From positions 2,679,501 through 2,743,500 of the forward strand of contig JADJRL010000003.1 in assembly GCA_016712225.1 (NCBI GenBank): a stretch of 64,000 nucleotides of DNA. Reading direction: 5' to 3'. A model generated the notes under the pieces. It worked only from the letters and a program-made list of their open reading frames with translations, had not been told where the DNA came from and did no database searches. A program made the position numbers and the translations under genes. Below are positions 8,376 through 18,169 of the stretch, in pieces; positions within the stretch are counted from its first letter, which is position 1, and each line of letters begins with the position of its first letter. This DNA comes from Candidatus Defluviibacterium haderslevense (GTDB lineage: Bacteria > Bacteroidota > Bacteroidia > Chitinophagales > Saprospiraceae).

Positions 8376-10118
8376 ATGAAGTTTTGGATTATTGTAAATC
8401 TATTTTTTATAGTTGTGACAAATTGTATTTTTTGCCAAACAGAATTGTTCGAGGGATATGTATTAGACGCTGAAACAAAGATTCCATTGGCCTATGCTAA
8501 TATTAGAATTAGTAATTCGAGTATTGGTACAATTTCTAATAAGAATGGATATTTCAGACTGAATGATATTTCAAATAGTAAGCTCATTTTAATTTCATAT
8601 ATTGGGTATTCTATGAAATTTATTAGTACGGATACATTTGTAAATAATTCTATTATATTTTTAGAGCAGAATGCAATTATGCTTGATGAGATTAGTATTA
8701 CATCAGATGATCGTTATCTGTATGAAATTTTTAATAGGTGTAGAACAAAGTTTATTAAAAACAAACTCGTGCAGAAATCAAAGGTTTATTGCGAACTAGA
8801 AACATACAAAGATGAATCACTAACTGAATTAATGGAATGTTATTATAATGCCAATTTTAGTGGTTGTGAATTGGATGATTTAAACATTAAGACTGGTCGA
8901 GTGGGGCTAAGACCAATTGATCGTGGACTTTTTATTTCTACTGAGACTTCAAAAGTAATTTTATCTAATATTTTGTCAAAAGAGGATTTAAGATTTCCAT
9001 TAAATCCATTTCAGTTATCTGAGAAGAAATTGAAAAAATTGTACCACCTTTTTCTTGTAGATAGAAATGATAATGACAGTCTTCCACATATTATAATTGG
9101 TTTTAAACCAAAAGATACAACGAACAATCTATTTGCTGGTCAAGTTTTGATCCATACTAAAACAAATAACCCAATTAATATAACATTTAAGAGGACAATG
9201 TATTCCAATTTTCCAGTTCATTCCTTGTCCCCTGACAATAAAATGAATCGCCTTGATTTGGAAATAACAAGAACTTATGAAGAAAAAGATGGTATATTGT
9301 ATTTTAAGTATATTAGTTTAAAATACAAAGCTAATATTCAAACTCGGTTTATTGCCAATACTAATATTAGCACTAATGCAGTTTTATACGCTTATAATTA
9401 TACTGATGTATTTGAATTGCCAAGATTTGATTTTGGAGAGACTGATTTTGCTTATAGTGATTATTTGAAAATAAATGGTATTCCTTATGATTCAACTTTT
9501 TGGAATAATAATATTGAATTTAAATTGAATGATAGGGTCGATTATATTAGTAATTATTTTAATGATAGTACAGTAATTAAGAATCCTCGTTTATTTGATC
9601 AAAAAAATATGGGAGGATTAGCTGTGCTGCAATTTCCTTTTGTTACATGGAGTAGAAATCGAGTTGCACTTAACAAATTTATTGTGAATGATAATCCAAG
9701 TAGTTCAGTTAATGGGTTTGTAAAGAGCGATTTATATAATTTTAATATTCAAATATTTTTGGATAAAAATATAATAAATGATTCTTTGGTTTTAAACACG
9801 GCTACTATTTTTTCACCATATGGCAGTTATTACAAAATGCCAATTGATACAACAACGCTTTGTTTTATTAATATATATTTTGATCTTGTTGAGATTGAAC
9901 GGTTAAAATTACTTGAGGAAATAAATAAGTCTAATAAATCATTTGTTGAAATTGATGAATTATATGATTTGACAGTTGCAAAGTTGAATCTTAACCGAAA
10001 ACGATATTTTAAGGAAGTTGAGCGTGGAACAAATATTGTGGCCATGCATAAATGGAATATGTATGTGTTAAATAATCTTAATATTGATAATTTTAGAATC
10101 TTTAATATAGAATTGTAA
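8376..10118 (+). CDS. Outer-membrane-associated protein with CarboxypepD_reg-like domain
   Basis: The 580-residue protein starts with a signal peptide ending near IFCQTEL. Residues of about 25-105 form a carboxypeptidase regulatory-like beta-sandwich: FEGYVLDAETKIPLAYANI, then GTISNKNGYFRL, then LISYIGYSMK. The region beyond resembles the DUF5686-type proteins that pair this domain with a long beta-rich body, but no TonB plug domain follows, so it is not a SusC receptor. The role is probably structural or binding in the envelope. Substrate and partners are unknown. Confidence 0.6.
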   Translation: MKFWIIVNLFFIVVTNCIFCQTELFEGYVLDAETKIPLAYANIRISNSSIGTISNKNGYFRLNDISNSKLILISYIGYSMKFISTDTFVNNSIIFLEQNAIMLDEISITSDDRYLYEIFNRCRTKFIKNKLVQKSKVYCELETYKDESLTELMECYYNANFSGCELDDLNIKTGRVGLRPIDRGLFISTETSKVILSNILSKEDLRFPLNPFQLSEKKLKKLYHLFLVDRNDNDSLPHIIIGFKPKDTTNNLFAGQVLIHTKTNNPINITFKRTMYSNFPVHSLSPDNKMNRLDLEITRTYEEKDGILYFKYISLKYKANIQTRFIANTNISTNAVLYAYNYTDVFELPRFDFGETDFAYSDYLKINGIPYDSTFWNNNIEFKLNDRVDYISNYFNDSTVIKNPRLFDQKNMGGLAVLQFPFVTWSRNRVALNKFIVNDNPSSSVNGFVKSDLYNFNIQIFLDKNIINDSLVLNTATIFSPYGSYYKMPIDTTTLCFINIYFDLVEIERLKLLEEINKSNKSFVEIDELYDLTVAKLNLNRKRYFKEVERGTNIVAMHKWNMYVLNNLNIDNFRIFNIEL

Positions 10119-10307
10119 GGATCCTAATTTTATAATTTAAATGGAAATTTAAAATATTCAAATTTTTACAGTATATTATACTTCATATTTCATTAATATT
10201 ATTGTACAAGGAAATTAAGCGAGAATTAACCAAATTCGAATAATTTTACATTTATATGAAATGATAAAATTTTAAGAAAATAATTTAATATAATTAAATA
10301 TAATTCT

Positions 10308-11225
10308 ATGATTAAAATTATTTTATTTTTATTTAGTGCTCCTATTTTAGGTCAGGGCTGGGTTCCTGATCAATTACCAGGAGTGACAAATGAAGTATAT
10401 AAAGCTAATATAGGATTACTAAAAAGGATTAAATCTTATAATGATGTTAGAGACCAGTTTGATGCTTGGAACATAAACTCATGCTATAAAAATCTTAATG
10501 CGCCGCCAGACACTGTATTAAAATTTATGAAACTTGCTCTATTTCATTATGGTTATTCCATTTGTTGGAATAGTTTGGAAAATGACACAAGTAGACGATT
10601 GGGATTTTATAAAAAATATTATGGTGCCAAATATATTGATACTTATAATTATTTTTGCTTTACATGTGATAGTTTAAAAAGCACATATAATGTTTCAGTA
10701 AGAAATTTGTTACAAAAACTATACTTTGAGGATCAAAAAGATAGAAATGAGGATTTTAATTTAGAGGGAAAAATATCTTCTCAACAAATACAAGAAAGAA
10801 GAAGGGAAATTTATTTACACGATTCATTGCATATGGTAATTGTAGATTCTATAATAAAGATTTATAATTATCCAGGTAATTCAATTGTGGGCCAACAAAT
10901 GTCGTATTATGCATTTTTTATTATTCAACATGCACCAAAGGAAACGATGGAAAAGTATTATTTCTATATAAAAGATGCAGTTGACAAAGGGGAACTTGAT
11001 AAATATTTTCTTCCATTCATAGAAGATAGAATAGCTTGGTTAAATGGCAAAAAACAAAAATTCGGTACTCAATATAAGATTATAGGAAAAAAAGTATACC
11101 TATTTCCAATTGAAAACGGTAGAAAAGTGGATGAATTAAGGAAAAGTTATGGATTGCATCCTTTAAAAAAAGAAATTAGAAATATCGAAAGAGAACTTAA
11201 TGCAAGGGAAGCTGCCAATCATTAG
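10308..11225 (+). CDS. DUF6624-type exported protein
   Basis: The 305-residue protein has a short signal peptide ending in PILGQGW. The C-terminal 130 residues carry features I associate with the DUF6624 family: an NYPGNSIVGQQMSYYAFF segment, then FIIQHAP, then a KDAVDKGELDKYFLPFIEDR helix, then NGKKQKFGTQYK, and a final RKSYGLHPL. The function of this family is not established. It is the last gene of the AT-rich cluster and converges on the anti-sigma gene. Confidence 0.65.
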   Translation: MIKIILFLFSAPILGQGWVPDQLPGVTNEVYKANIGLLKRIKSYNDVRDQFDAWNINSCYKNLNAPPDTVLKFMKLALFHYGYSICWNSLENDTSRRLGFYKKYYGAKYIDTYNYFCFTCDSLKSTYNVSVRNLLQKLYFEDQKDRNEDFNLEGKISSQQIQERRREIYLHDSLHMVIVDSIIKIYNYPGNSIVGQQMSYYAFFIIQHAPKETMEKYYFYIKDAVDKGELDKYFLPFIEDRIAWLNGKKQKFGTQYKIIGKKVYLFPIENGRKVDELRKSYGLHPLKKEIRNIERELNAREAANH

Positions 11226-11325
11226 GTATAGTTAAAATATTCAATTACATGTAATATAGATTCTGCCTAAACCTGTAAGTTAAACAACTTGGTTGAAAAG
11301 ATTTTAATGAATATATAAATTTTTG

Positions 11326-11931
11326 TTAAGCCGAAATCCGCTGTACCAATCCTTTGACACAAAGTCCAGGCCCTGAAATATTTCTGATAGTGTGTTTAGT
11401 ATTAGATGGAACCTCAAAATAGTCGCCTGCTTTAAAACGTACGATGATACCTTCAAAATCACATTCGCATGCACCTTCAAGTATAAGGAAACTTTCTTTG
11501 AATTGATCATTTTCATGGGCATCCTCTACGATTTCTTGGTGTAACCAAATCAAGTTAAGTTCTTTATTTTTGGAAAGGAAAATATTTTCTACTTGGAGAT
11601 TTGAAGCATCATCGTGATAGCTAAAATTTTGGACTGCTTTTGACCAGGAATTTACATCGCTATATTTATTTAGTAGCGGTGGATTAGAAAGGTCGATTTC
11701 TTCGTGTTTTAAATGTTGACTGAGAAAATCCAGGACTTTGGTTTTTAATTGCGGATTAGGAGTAAGTTTATCAGGGTAGGATTCCAAAGTGCTCATGATC
11801 TGATCTAATTCATTTTTGATATCAGGATCATGTTCTGCTAATTCAGATATTATTTGTGCTTCTTCAATGGATAATTGTCCCAAACAATAAGCTTCCAATT
11901 GTCCTGAATTTATTATATTATTTTTATCCAT
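11326..11931 (-). CDS. Cupin-type soluble anti-sigma factor
   Basis: The N-terminal part (LEAYCLGQLSIEEAQIISEL followed by AEHDPDIKNELDQI) resembles the sigma-binding helical region of Bacteroidota anti-sigma factors, but the classical zinc HxxxCxxC motif is not visible. In place of a membrane helix there is a C-terminal cupin domain (ESFLILEGACECDFEG, KAGDYFEVPSNTKHTIRN). This is the ChrR-like layout, where a cupin senses a signal in the cytosol. The gene lies two bases downstream of the sigma gene and is surely co-transcribed. The candidate ligands are few: His180 in the TKH segment and glutamates. The cupin may therefore bind a small molecule rather than zinc. Confidence 0.75.
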   Translation of the reverse strand: MDKNNIINSGQLEAYCLGQLSIEEAQIISELAEHDPDIKNELDQIMSTLESYPDKLTPNPQLKTKVLDFLSQHLKHEEIDLSNPPLLNKYSDVNSWSKAVQNFSYHDDASNLQVENIFLSKNKELNLIWLHQEIVEDAHENDQFKESFLILEGACECDFEGIIVRFKAGDYFEVPSNTKHTIRNISGPGLCVKGLVQRISA

Positions 11932-11933
11932 AA

Positions 11934-12464
11934 TTAGTCGCTTAATTTGGTTCTTAATTGCAGTAATGCAGTACGGGTTCTACTTTTAACGGTACCCAGC
12001 GGAATATTAAATTCTTCTGATATTTGGGTTTGCGTGTATCCGTAATAAAATTGAAGATCAATAATCTGTTTTAATTTATCTTCCAGGCTATTGACTTTAT
12101 CATTTATTCCTAAATAGTCCAGTTCAAACATTTCCACACTGAGGCTTTGGTTATCTACGAGACTATCCTCATTTTGGATCATATTTTTCTTGGTAAAATA
12201 TTTACTTCTACAAAAATCAATGGCTAAGTGTCTTGCTATGGTCACAAACCAGGTAAACAGCCTACCTTTGGAGGCATCATAAGTGCTTATATTTCTCCAA
12301 ATTTTTACGAAGGTGTCCTGAAGAAGATTTTCAGCATCCTCATTTGATTTGACTATTTTTAGAATGACTTGAAACAAGGTTGCGCCATACCTGTCATAGA
12401 GTTCGGCATAGGCATTTGGTTTTCCATCCTGCAGGCTTTTTATAAAGGCCTCTTCTGAAAACAT
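11934..12464 (-). CDS. ECF RNA polymerase sigma factor
   Basis: I chose the ATG at 12462-12464 (MFSEEAFIKSLQDG) over the longer frame from 12536, whose extra 24 residues do not fit the family. Region 2 is AYAELYDRYGATLF through DAENLLQDTFVKIWRN and TWFVTIARHLAIDFCR. Region 4 is the helix-turn-helix YYGYTQTQISEEFNIPLGTV followed by KSRTRTALLQLR. This is an extracytoplasmic-function sigma factor of the usual length. It is paired with the cupin anti-sigma factor downstream and divergent from the SRPBCC gene, a likely target. No promoter consensus is visible with certainty. Confidence 0.92.
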   Translation of the reverse strand: MFSEEAFIKSLQDGKPNAYAELYDRYGATLFQVILKIVKSNEDAENLLQDTFVKIWRNISTYDASKGRLFTWFVTIARHLAIDFCRSKYFTKKNMIQNEDSLVDNQSLSVEMFELDYLGINDKVNSLEDKLKQIIDLQFYYGYTQTQISEEFNIPLGTVKSRTRTALLQLRTKLSD

Positions 12465-12583
12465 GATCAAGTCATTTAGTATAATACAACAATATTTCGA
12501 GCTCAAATATAGAGAAAATGTTTCTTGACTGCTCATCCAAAATGTAAGTTGTTTCGTATTTATTCCTAAAAAGAAAAACGATC

Positions 12584-13108
12584 ATGAGTAATTATCATTT
12601 TATAACGAATTGGAGCTTAAAAGGACGACCTGAAGAAATCTATCGAATCCTGGAGGACGTAGAACGACTTTGTGAGTGGTGGCCTAGTGTATATTTAAAG
12701 GTAACAGTTACTAAGCCCGGTGCAGCTGGTGGGGTAGGAAAGGAAGTAGAATTACTTACTAAAGGGTGGTTACCTTATTTACTTAAGTGGAAATTCAAAG
12801 TCATTGAATCACATTTTCCTACTGGATTTAGTATCGAAGCTATGGGCGATTTTGTGGGAAAGGGCATTTGGACGATTGGGGATGTGAACGAGAAGGGTTA
12901 TTGTAATGTGAAATATGATTGGAACATACGCGCTGATAAAAAATTGATTCGGCATTTGAGTTGGTTATTAAGACCCATATTCTCAGCAAATCATCATTGG
13001 GCCATGCGTAAGGGAGGAGAAAGTTTGGCTTTGGAACTTAGAAGGAGGAGAATGGAACGAAATGTGCCGGAGCCTCCGAAGGCGATATTTGTGGGAGCTA
13101 CAGAATAA
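12584..13108 (+). CDS. SRPBCC-family lipid/ligand-binding protein
   Basis: The 174-residue protein matches the START/polyketide-cyclase fold: ITNWSLKGRPEEIYRILEDV forms the first strand and helix, then CEWWPSVYLKV, then a long C-terminal helix. Such proteins enclose hydrophobic ligands, and many remain uncharacterised. There is no signal peptide. The gene is divergent from the ECF sigma operon and shares its 120-base upstream region, so control by that sigma factor is a reasonable inference. The last 20 residues are unstructured and proline-rich. Confidence 0.75.
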   Translation: MSNYHFITNWSLKGRPEEIYRILEDVERLCEWWPSVYLKVTVTKPGAAGGVGKEVELLTKGWLPYLLKWKFKVIESHFPTGFSIEAMGDFVGKGIWTIGDVNEKGYCNVKYDWNIRADKKLIRHLSWLLRPIFSANHHWAMRKGGESLALELRRRRMERNVPEPPKAIFVGATE

Positions 13109-13148
13109 GAAAGTATCTAATTCGAAAAAAGATTAGCATAAAAAATTA

Positions 13149-14729
13149 CTACCTGATTGGAGGAGTTATTAATGGATTGCCAACATAATAAGTTTTTCCG
13201 TATTTCATTACTTTGGAAAGGTTTAAACTAGTTAACTGGTTATAAGAACAATCCAGATAGGAAAGTCTTAATATATATTGAAGGTCAATGTATTCAATCT
13301 GATTATACGAGCAATTCAAAATATTTAATTTTGGAAGGTATTTTAAATTAATATTTTTAATATAATTATTAGAACAGTTAATTTCAACCAAATTTGGCGT
13401 TTGTTGCAATTCTAGATTTTGGATTTTATTATGAGAGCAATTCAAATCAATTAAATTAATTGTTTTTTCTAAATCAAGATTTTTAATTTCATTGATTGAA
13501 CAATCCAAGCTATCTAAATTTGGAATATATTGTAAATCAAGTTCAGTCATTTTGTTAAAAGAACAAGATAATTTTTCCAATACTGGAACAAATTGCAGTT
13601 CAAGATTTTCTATTCTATTGCTCGAGCAATTTAAACTAAATAATGACGATAAATTTTTTAGATCAAGTTTATTGATTTCATTATTTGAACAATTCAAGTT
13701 GCTTAAACCTAAATTATTCTGTAAATTCAGGAATTTAATATAATTATAGCTACAATTCAATGAAGTTAATTGAGTTACATGTTCTAAATCAATGTTTTCT
13801 AATTCATTTCCATAGCAATTTAAATCTTTCAATTTAGGATTATTTTGTAAATCAAGAAATTTAATATTATTATAATGACAGTCTATATAATGTAATTTTG
13901 GAAAATATTGCAAATTAATATTTTCAATTTCATTATTATTACAAACCAATACTTCTAAATTTCCAATATTTGCTAATGATAAATTTTTAATTTTATTGTT
14001 GCTGCAAGTCAATATAAACAATTTGGGAAAATCTTCAATTTTTAATTCAGATAGTTCATTTCCACCACACCCTAAACTGAATAAATTTGGTAAATTATTT
14101 ACTTCCAAGCTTTTTAATTGATTATAAATGAGGTGAATTTGTTTTAAATTGGGTAAGTTGGAAATAGCTAATTTTGAGATTCTATTGAAATTGCATTCGA
14201 AGATTTGTAAATTATTTAAACCGTCTAAATTAAGTTTTTGTATTAGATTATTTGAACAATCAAATTCTCGTAAATGTGTTAAGCATTGTATATTTAATTT
14301 TCGTAATTTATTCTTATCACAAGTTAATTTTTCCAGTGCAATAAGACCATTAATATTTAACTTTTTTATCAAATTGTCAGAACAATTCAATTCTTCCAGC
14401 TTAACTAATTTATAAAGATTTAATTTTTTCAATGAATTGGAGGAGCAATCAAGATTTTCTAAATTGATAAAATGTTCAATGCCTTCAAGTGATTCAATGT
14501 TTTGAGAATCGATTTTTAAATTAATTATTTGTTGGGCCTCATTGATTTCTATCTCACCATCATCATTTAAATCAGCGTTTTTATCACCATTGCCATCAAA
14601 GTCAGTATCAACACATAAGGTATTTAGTAGAGCATTCTCAAATTGAGCATCAGGAAAATGTATGGTCTGTGCTGAACAGAAGAGGCTCATGAATAGGAGC
14701 GGAATACCTGATAATTTTATGTAAGTCAT
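13149..14729 (-). CDS. Secreted leucine-rich repeat protein with an EF-hand-like head
   Basis: I place the start at the ATG 14727-14729 because it begins the signal peptide MTYIKLSGIPLLFMSLFCSA. A longer frame begins at 14765. After the signal comes FPDAQFENALLN and a calcium-loop-like acidic segment (DTDFDGNGDKNADLNDDGE). The remainder is roughly twenty consecutive repeats of about 21 residues with consensus LxxLxCSxNxIxxLxLxxxP, where the cysteine-serine-asparagine core is very regular. There is no T9SS domain at the end (GNPLITPPIR). LRR solenoids bind proteins, so surface adhesion or inhibition of another protein is likely. The partner is unknown. Confidence 0.85.
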   Translation of the reverse strand: MTYIKLSGIPLLFMSLFCSAQTIHFPDAQFENALLNTLCVDTDFDGNGDKNADLNDDGEIEINEAQQIINLKIDSQNIESLEGIEHFINLENLDCSSNSLKKLNLYKLVKLEELNCSDNLIKKLNINGLIALEKLTCDKNKLRKLNIQCLTHLREFDCSNNLIQKLNLDGLNNLQIFECNFNRISKLAISNLPNLKQIHLIYNQLKSLEVNNLPNLFSLGCGGNELSELKIEDFPKLFILTCSNNKIKNLSLANIGNLEVLVCNNNEIENINLQYFPKLHYIDCHYNNIKFLDLQNNPKLKDLNCYGNELENIDLEHVTQLTSLNCSYNYIKFLNLQNNLGLSNLNCSNNEINKLDLKNLSSLFSLNCSSNRIENLELQFVPVLEKLSCSFNKMTELDLQYIPNLDSLDCSINEIKNLDLEKTINLIDLNCSHNKIQNLELQQTPNLVEINCSNNYIKNINLKYLPKLNILNCSYNQIEYIDLQYILRLSYLDCSYNQLTSLNLSKVMKYGKTYYVGNPLITPPIR

Positions 14730-15182
14730 TAGGGTAGATTTAAATTTAGTAGGGTAAATATACAATTAGTTGTTGTTTATATTATTACCTTTTTATGATG
14801 ATTAGATCTAATTGGGTCGGATTTGCATTTGCTTAAATAGCTTTTAGATGATTTTTTTATGCAAATTTTTTTTGGGATCTAAAGAACAATGTTGCTCTGG
14901 AATGGTTATCGTGCTCTATCTATAGAATTTATTTCATATATTCGTTTAATAAGATATAATATTGTGTCTAAATTGATCGTTATATGGCTTAATATTTTTG
15001 ATTATGAATGGTCTCAACATTGTGGATAAGTCCTTGATTTCTGGCCCTAGTTTCGCTTGGCATAGGAAATTTTATTTAATGGATTTTTCGCGGCCATTTC
15101 ACTTTGATATGATTTTGAATCATTTATAAAATATTTTTTTGCCAACCCTTTTTTTTTAAATAAATCCAATAAATTATTTTCA
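14730..15182 (+). other. Divergent intergenic region, no gene seen
   Basis: About 450 AT-rich bases separate the leucine-rich repeat gene from the outer-membrane receptor gene. Both promoters must lie here. I found no clear inverted repeat, tRNA or open frame. Confidence 0.6.
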
Positions 15183-17588
15183 ATGAAGTATTTTTTTAGT
15201 TTCATCTTGTCCATTTTATGTTTAGCAGAAAATTATGCACAAGTAACCATAAAAGGACAAGTTAAGGACATATCCGGTAATAGCATTTCTTTCTGTTCTA
15301 TAACCCTACTTCATGAACAGGATTCAGCATTAATAAAAGGAAATCTGACCAATGATCAAGGTGAATACATGATTGAAAATGTAGACCCAGGTAAATACAT
15401 GATTTTGGCGTCTTATTTGGGATATGAACCCGTTTATAGTACCATCATTGACATTAAATCTGAGAGCAAGACGGCAACAGTCGATATTATGCTCCAGGAG
15501 AAATCTATTGTGTTGGATGAAGCAGTTTTTATTGCTAAACGCCCTTTTCTTGAACAGAAGGCAGACCGGTTAATCGTGAATGTTTCGAATAGTGCCATTG
15601 CAGCTGGTGGTACTGCCATGGAAATACTTAAAAAAGTTCCTGGAGTCATTATCATCCAAGATAAAGTGACATTGGGTGGTAGCCAAAACGTCCAAGTGTG
15701 GATTGATAGTAAACCTTCACCATACACTGATATGAATGCTGTCCTAAGAGACATGCCCGGAGATCAAATAGATCGCATAGAGTTGATTACACAACCTGGT
15801 GCCCAGTTTGATGCTGCAGGAGGACCTATATTGAATGTTATTTTGAAAAGAAATGCTGATTTGGGATTTAAAGCAACAGCGGCATTGGCTGTTGGTGGAT
15901 ATCAAGTGAATCAAAGTGATGTGGATCAAGGAATACAAAATTACTATCGTATAAATCCTTCTGTCAATGTAGTCTATCGAAAAGGAAAATACAATCTTTT
16001 TGGAAATGCTAGTTTCAATCAAGGAAAAACATTTGAAGTATTTATTGTAGATCGGTTCATAGGAAATGATGTGTATAAGAGTAAAAGTTTAGATAACAAG
16101 GATTATCAATTCCGAAATATTAGAATAGGTGCAGACTATTATGCTACTAAAAAAACAACTATTGGTTTTATAGCGCGGGCATGGAGTCGGGAAGGCGATG
16201 GAAATAGTTATAACAGAACCAACGTTTTTGATCTTTCAGACCATTTAATTGATGCTTTTATTACTGAAAATGTAAGTGATAATAAGAGAAGTGGATTTTA
16301 TACAAATCTGAATGGCAAGCATGAATTTAATCCTAAAACAGGACGTAGTATTACCCTGGATTTAGATTATAATCAATTCAATACAAATACATCCAATGAT
16401 CTAACGATTTATCCAACAGAGCAAATATCTAACAGATCACTTTCAGAACAAGTTGTCAAACAGCCGGTAGATATTTGGGTTGTAAAAAGTGATTATATAC
16501 ATCCTTTTGATTCTACGTTTAAATTTGAAACCGGCATTAAATCAAGTTTTGCCAGTGTCGATAATCGATTGAATTTTTTTCGAAATGGAATTAAATCCAA
16601 TACAGAGTCCAATGATTTTTTATACAAAGAAAATATTTTGGGAGCATATATAAATTTAAGTAAGAGTTTGAAAAAGTTTGATTTTAATGCAGGGGTTCGA
16701 ATGGAGAATACTAATGTTTCTGGTACAACTTTGGATTCTTTAGTTTTGGATAGAAATTATCTGCAATGGTTTCCAAGTGCAAGTGCATTGTATCATATCA
16801 ATAAAAATATGGGCATACAAACTTCTTTTTCCAGAAGACTAAATCGTCCTGGATTCCAACAACAAAATCCATTTATTAATTTTATAGATTCATTAACTTA
16901 CACACGTGGTAATCCAAAATTATTACCTGAAATAAGCAACACCGCACAATTGAATTTCACCTATGACGGTCAACCAGTAGCGGGCATTAGTTATGCGGTA
17001 ACGAATGATGTTATAATAGAAAATGCACCTCAGATAGAAGGTACAAAAACCTATACGACCGCAGAGAATTTGGCCAATCAAAGGAGATTGGAAATTCAAT
17101 TGAATTTTCCGATTAAACTTGGAAAATGGTTAGATGGATATGGCGGTAATCAAGCCATTTATAATAGTTATGATGCGACTTATCAAGGTTTAAAGTATGA
17201 AGCGAATCAATGGAGTTGGTTGGCCTACTGGGAACTTAATTTCCAATTGCCTAAGGATTTTAAGCTTGAAGTGGGTGGTTTTTATTTTACCAAATTTCTT
17301 GAAGAATTTTTGGTTATTGATCATATTGGGAGTTTAGATTTTGGAGCATCCAAAACATTTTGGAATAAAAGAGGAAAATTGAGTTTTAGTTTTAATGATA
17401 TTTTGGATTCTCAAAACACTCGTGCTAATATTAATTTCAATGATGTAAATGTCAATTTTTTCCAACGGGAACTTAACAGAAATATGAGGTTGAGTTTTAG
17501 TTACCAATTTGGAAATTCCAAAGTTAAGAATGGCGGTAATCGTAAGGCAGCTTCGGAAAGCGAGGCTTCGAGGGTGAAGGTGGAGTAG
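15183..17588 (+). CDS. Outer-membrane receptor-like beta-barrel protein (CarboxypepD_reg plus plug plus barrel)
   Basis: The 801-residue protein has a signal peptide ending near ENYAQVTIKG. Residues of about 20-105 form a carboxypeptidase regulatory-like domain (VTIKGQVKDISGNSISFCSI, ASYLGYEPVYS). A TonB-plug-like segment follows (ILKKVPGVIIIQDKVTLGG, GDQIDRIELITQPGAQFDAA). The last 550 residues are strand-rich with many aromatic ends and a final MRLSFSYQFGNSK. This is the outer-membrane beta-barrel 3 type related to SusC, but no SusD partner gene is adjacent, so it is unlikely to be a complete glycan-uptake pair. The ligand is unknown. REP-like palindromes begin ten bases after its stop. Confidence 0.85.
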   Translation: MKYFFSFILSILCLAENYAQVTIKGQVKDISGNSISFCSITLLHEQDSALIKGNLTNDQGEYMIENVDPGKYMILASYLGYEPVYSTIIDIKSESKTATVDIMLQEKSIVLDEAVFIAKRPFLEQKADRLIVNVSNSAIAAGGTAMEILKKVPGVIIIQDKVTLGGSQNVQVWIDSKPSPYTDMNAVLRDMPGDQIDRIELITQPGAQFDAAGGPILNVILKRNADLGFKATAALAVGGYQVNQSDVDQGIQNYYRINPSVNVVYRKGKYNLFGNASFNQGKTFEVFIVDRFIGNDVYKSKSLDNKDYQFRNIRIGADYYATKKTTIGFIARAWSREGDGNSYNRTNVFDLSDHLIDAFITENVSDNKRSGFYTNLNGKHEFNPKTGRSITLDLDYNQFNTNTSNDLTIYPTEQISNRSLSEQVVKQPVDIWVVKSDYIHPFDSTFKFETGIKSSFASVDNRLNFFRNGIKSNTESNDFLYKENILGAYINLSKSLKKFDFNAGVRMENTNVSGTTLDSLVLDRNYLQWFPSASALYHINKNMGIQTSFSRRLNRPGFQQQNPFINFIDSLTYTRGNPKLLPEISNTAQLNFTYDGQPVAGISYAVTNDVIIENAPQIEGTKTYTTAENLANQRRLEIQLNFPIKLGKWLDGYGGNQAIYNSYDATYQGLKYEANQWSWLAYWELNFQLPKDFKLEVGGFYFTKFLEEFLVIDHIGSLDFGASKTFWNKRGKLSFSFNDILDSQNTRANINFNDVNVNFFQRELNRNMRLSFSYQFGNSKVKNGGNRKAASESEASRVKVE

Positions 17589-17597
17589 GGTAGAGTG

Positions 17598-18140
17598 ACT
17601 AACGGATTGAAATCCGTTAGTAGAAAATGAGTCGAGCCTACAGCTCTGGGGAGTGAGATATGTTTGTGCCTATGACACTCTGTTATTTGGGTTTAGGATT
17701 ACTCAGGATTAAAATCCGTGAGTAAAAAATGTTTCGAACCTACGGCTCTTAGGAGTAGGAAATTGGTATGTAATGTGTTAGAAATAAATGTGTTGAACTT
17801 TGGTTTATTATGAGTTACAGTACAAAATGGAGGCATAGCCTCGTTCTATATTTTTTACAAAGGATTTTTATCTAATGTTATTAACTCATAAAGTTAGTAA
17901 ATATATAATGCCCCTAGAGCTCTTGAAAGTTGCTGAACGAAAAGAGGCGTAGCCTCGTTCTATTTTAATAACAACGGAATTTAATTAGTTTTGTATGTCA
18001 CGAAGTAATTTCATTAGGACCGAAGGTAAAACCAATTTTTTTTTGGTGTGAATGAGAGGCATAGCCTCGTTTCATCATAATAACAACGGATTTTAATCCG
18101 TTGTTATTAACTAATAAAGTTCCCGAGTGCCATAGGCACG
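17598..18140 (+). repeat. REP/BIME-like palindromic repeat field, left of the transposase
   Basis: Two unit types alternate in opposite orientation. Near the receptor gene are ACTAACGGATT/AATCCGTTAGT (17598-17621) and a degenerate copy (17701-17723), each followed by a GAGCC-type hairpin. Nearer the transposase the reversed type appears: GAGGC.TAGCCTC hairpins at 17830-17842, 17944-17956 and 18056-18068, a perfect 14-base stem AATAACAACGGATT/AATCCGTTGTTATT at 18079-18108, and GTGCCATAGGCAC at 18127-18139. GTAG or ATAG sits at the loop of each small hairpin. Confidence 0.85.
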
Positions 18141-18169
18141 GCGCATTTTTAATTAATTAATCTAATTAT

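Noticed and set aside
13492..14415. Forward-strand ORFs of 83 and 88 codons inside the LRR gene
   Set aside because: They lie antisense to the regular LRR repeats and their sequence mirrors the repeat period, so they are shadows of the real reverse-strand gene.
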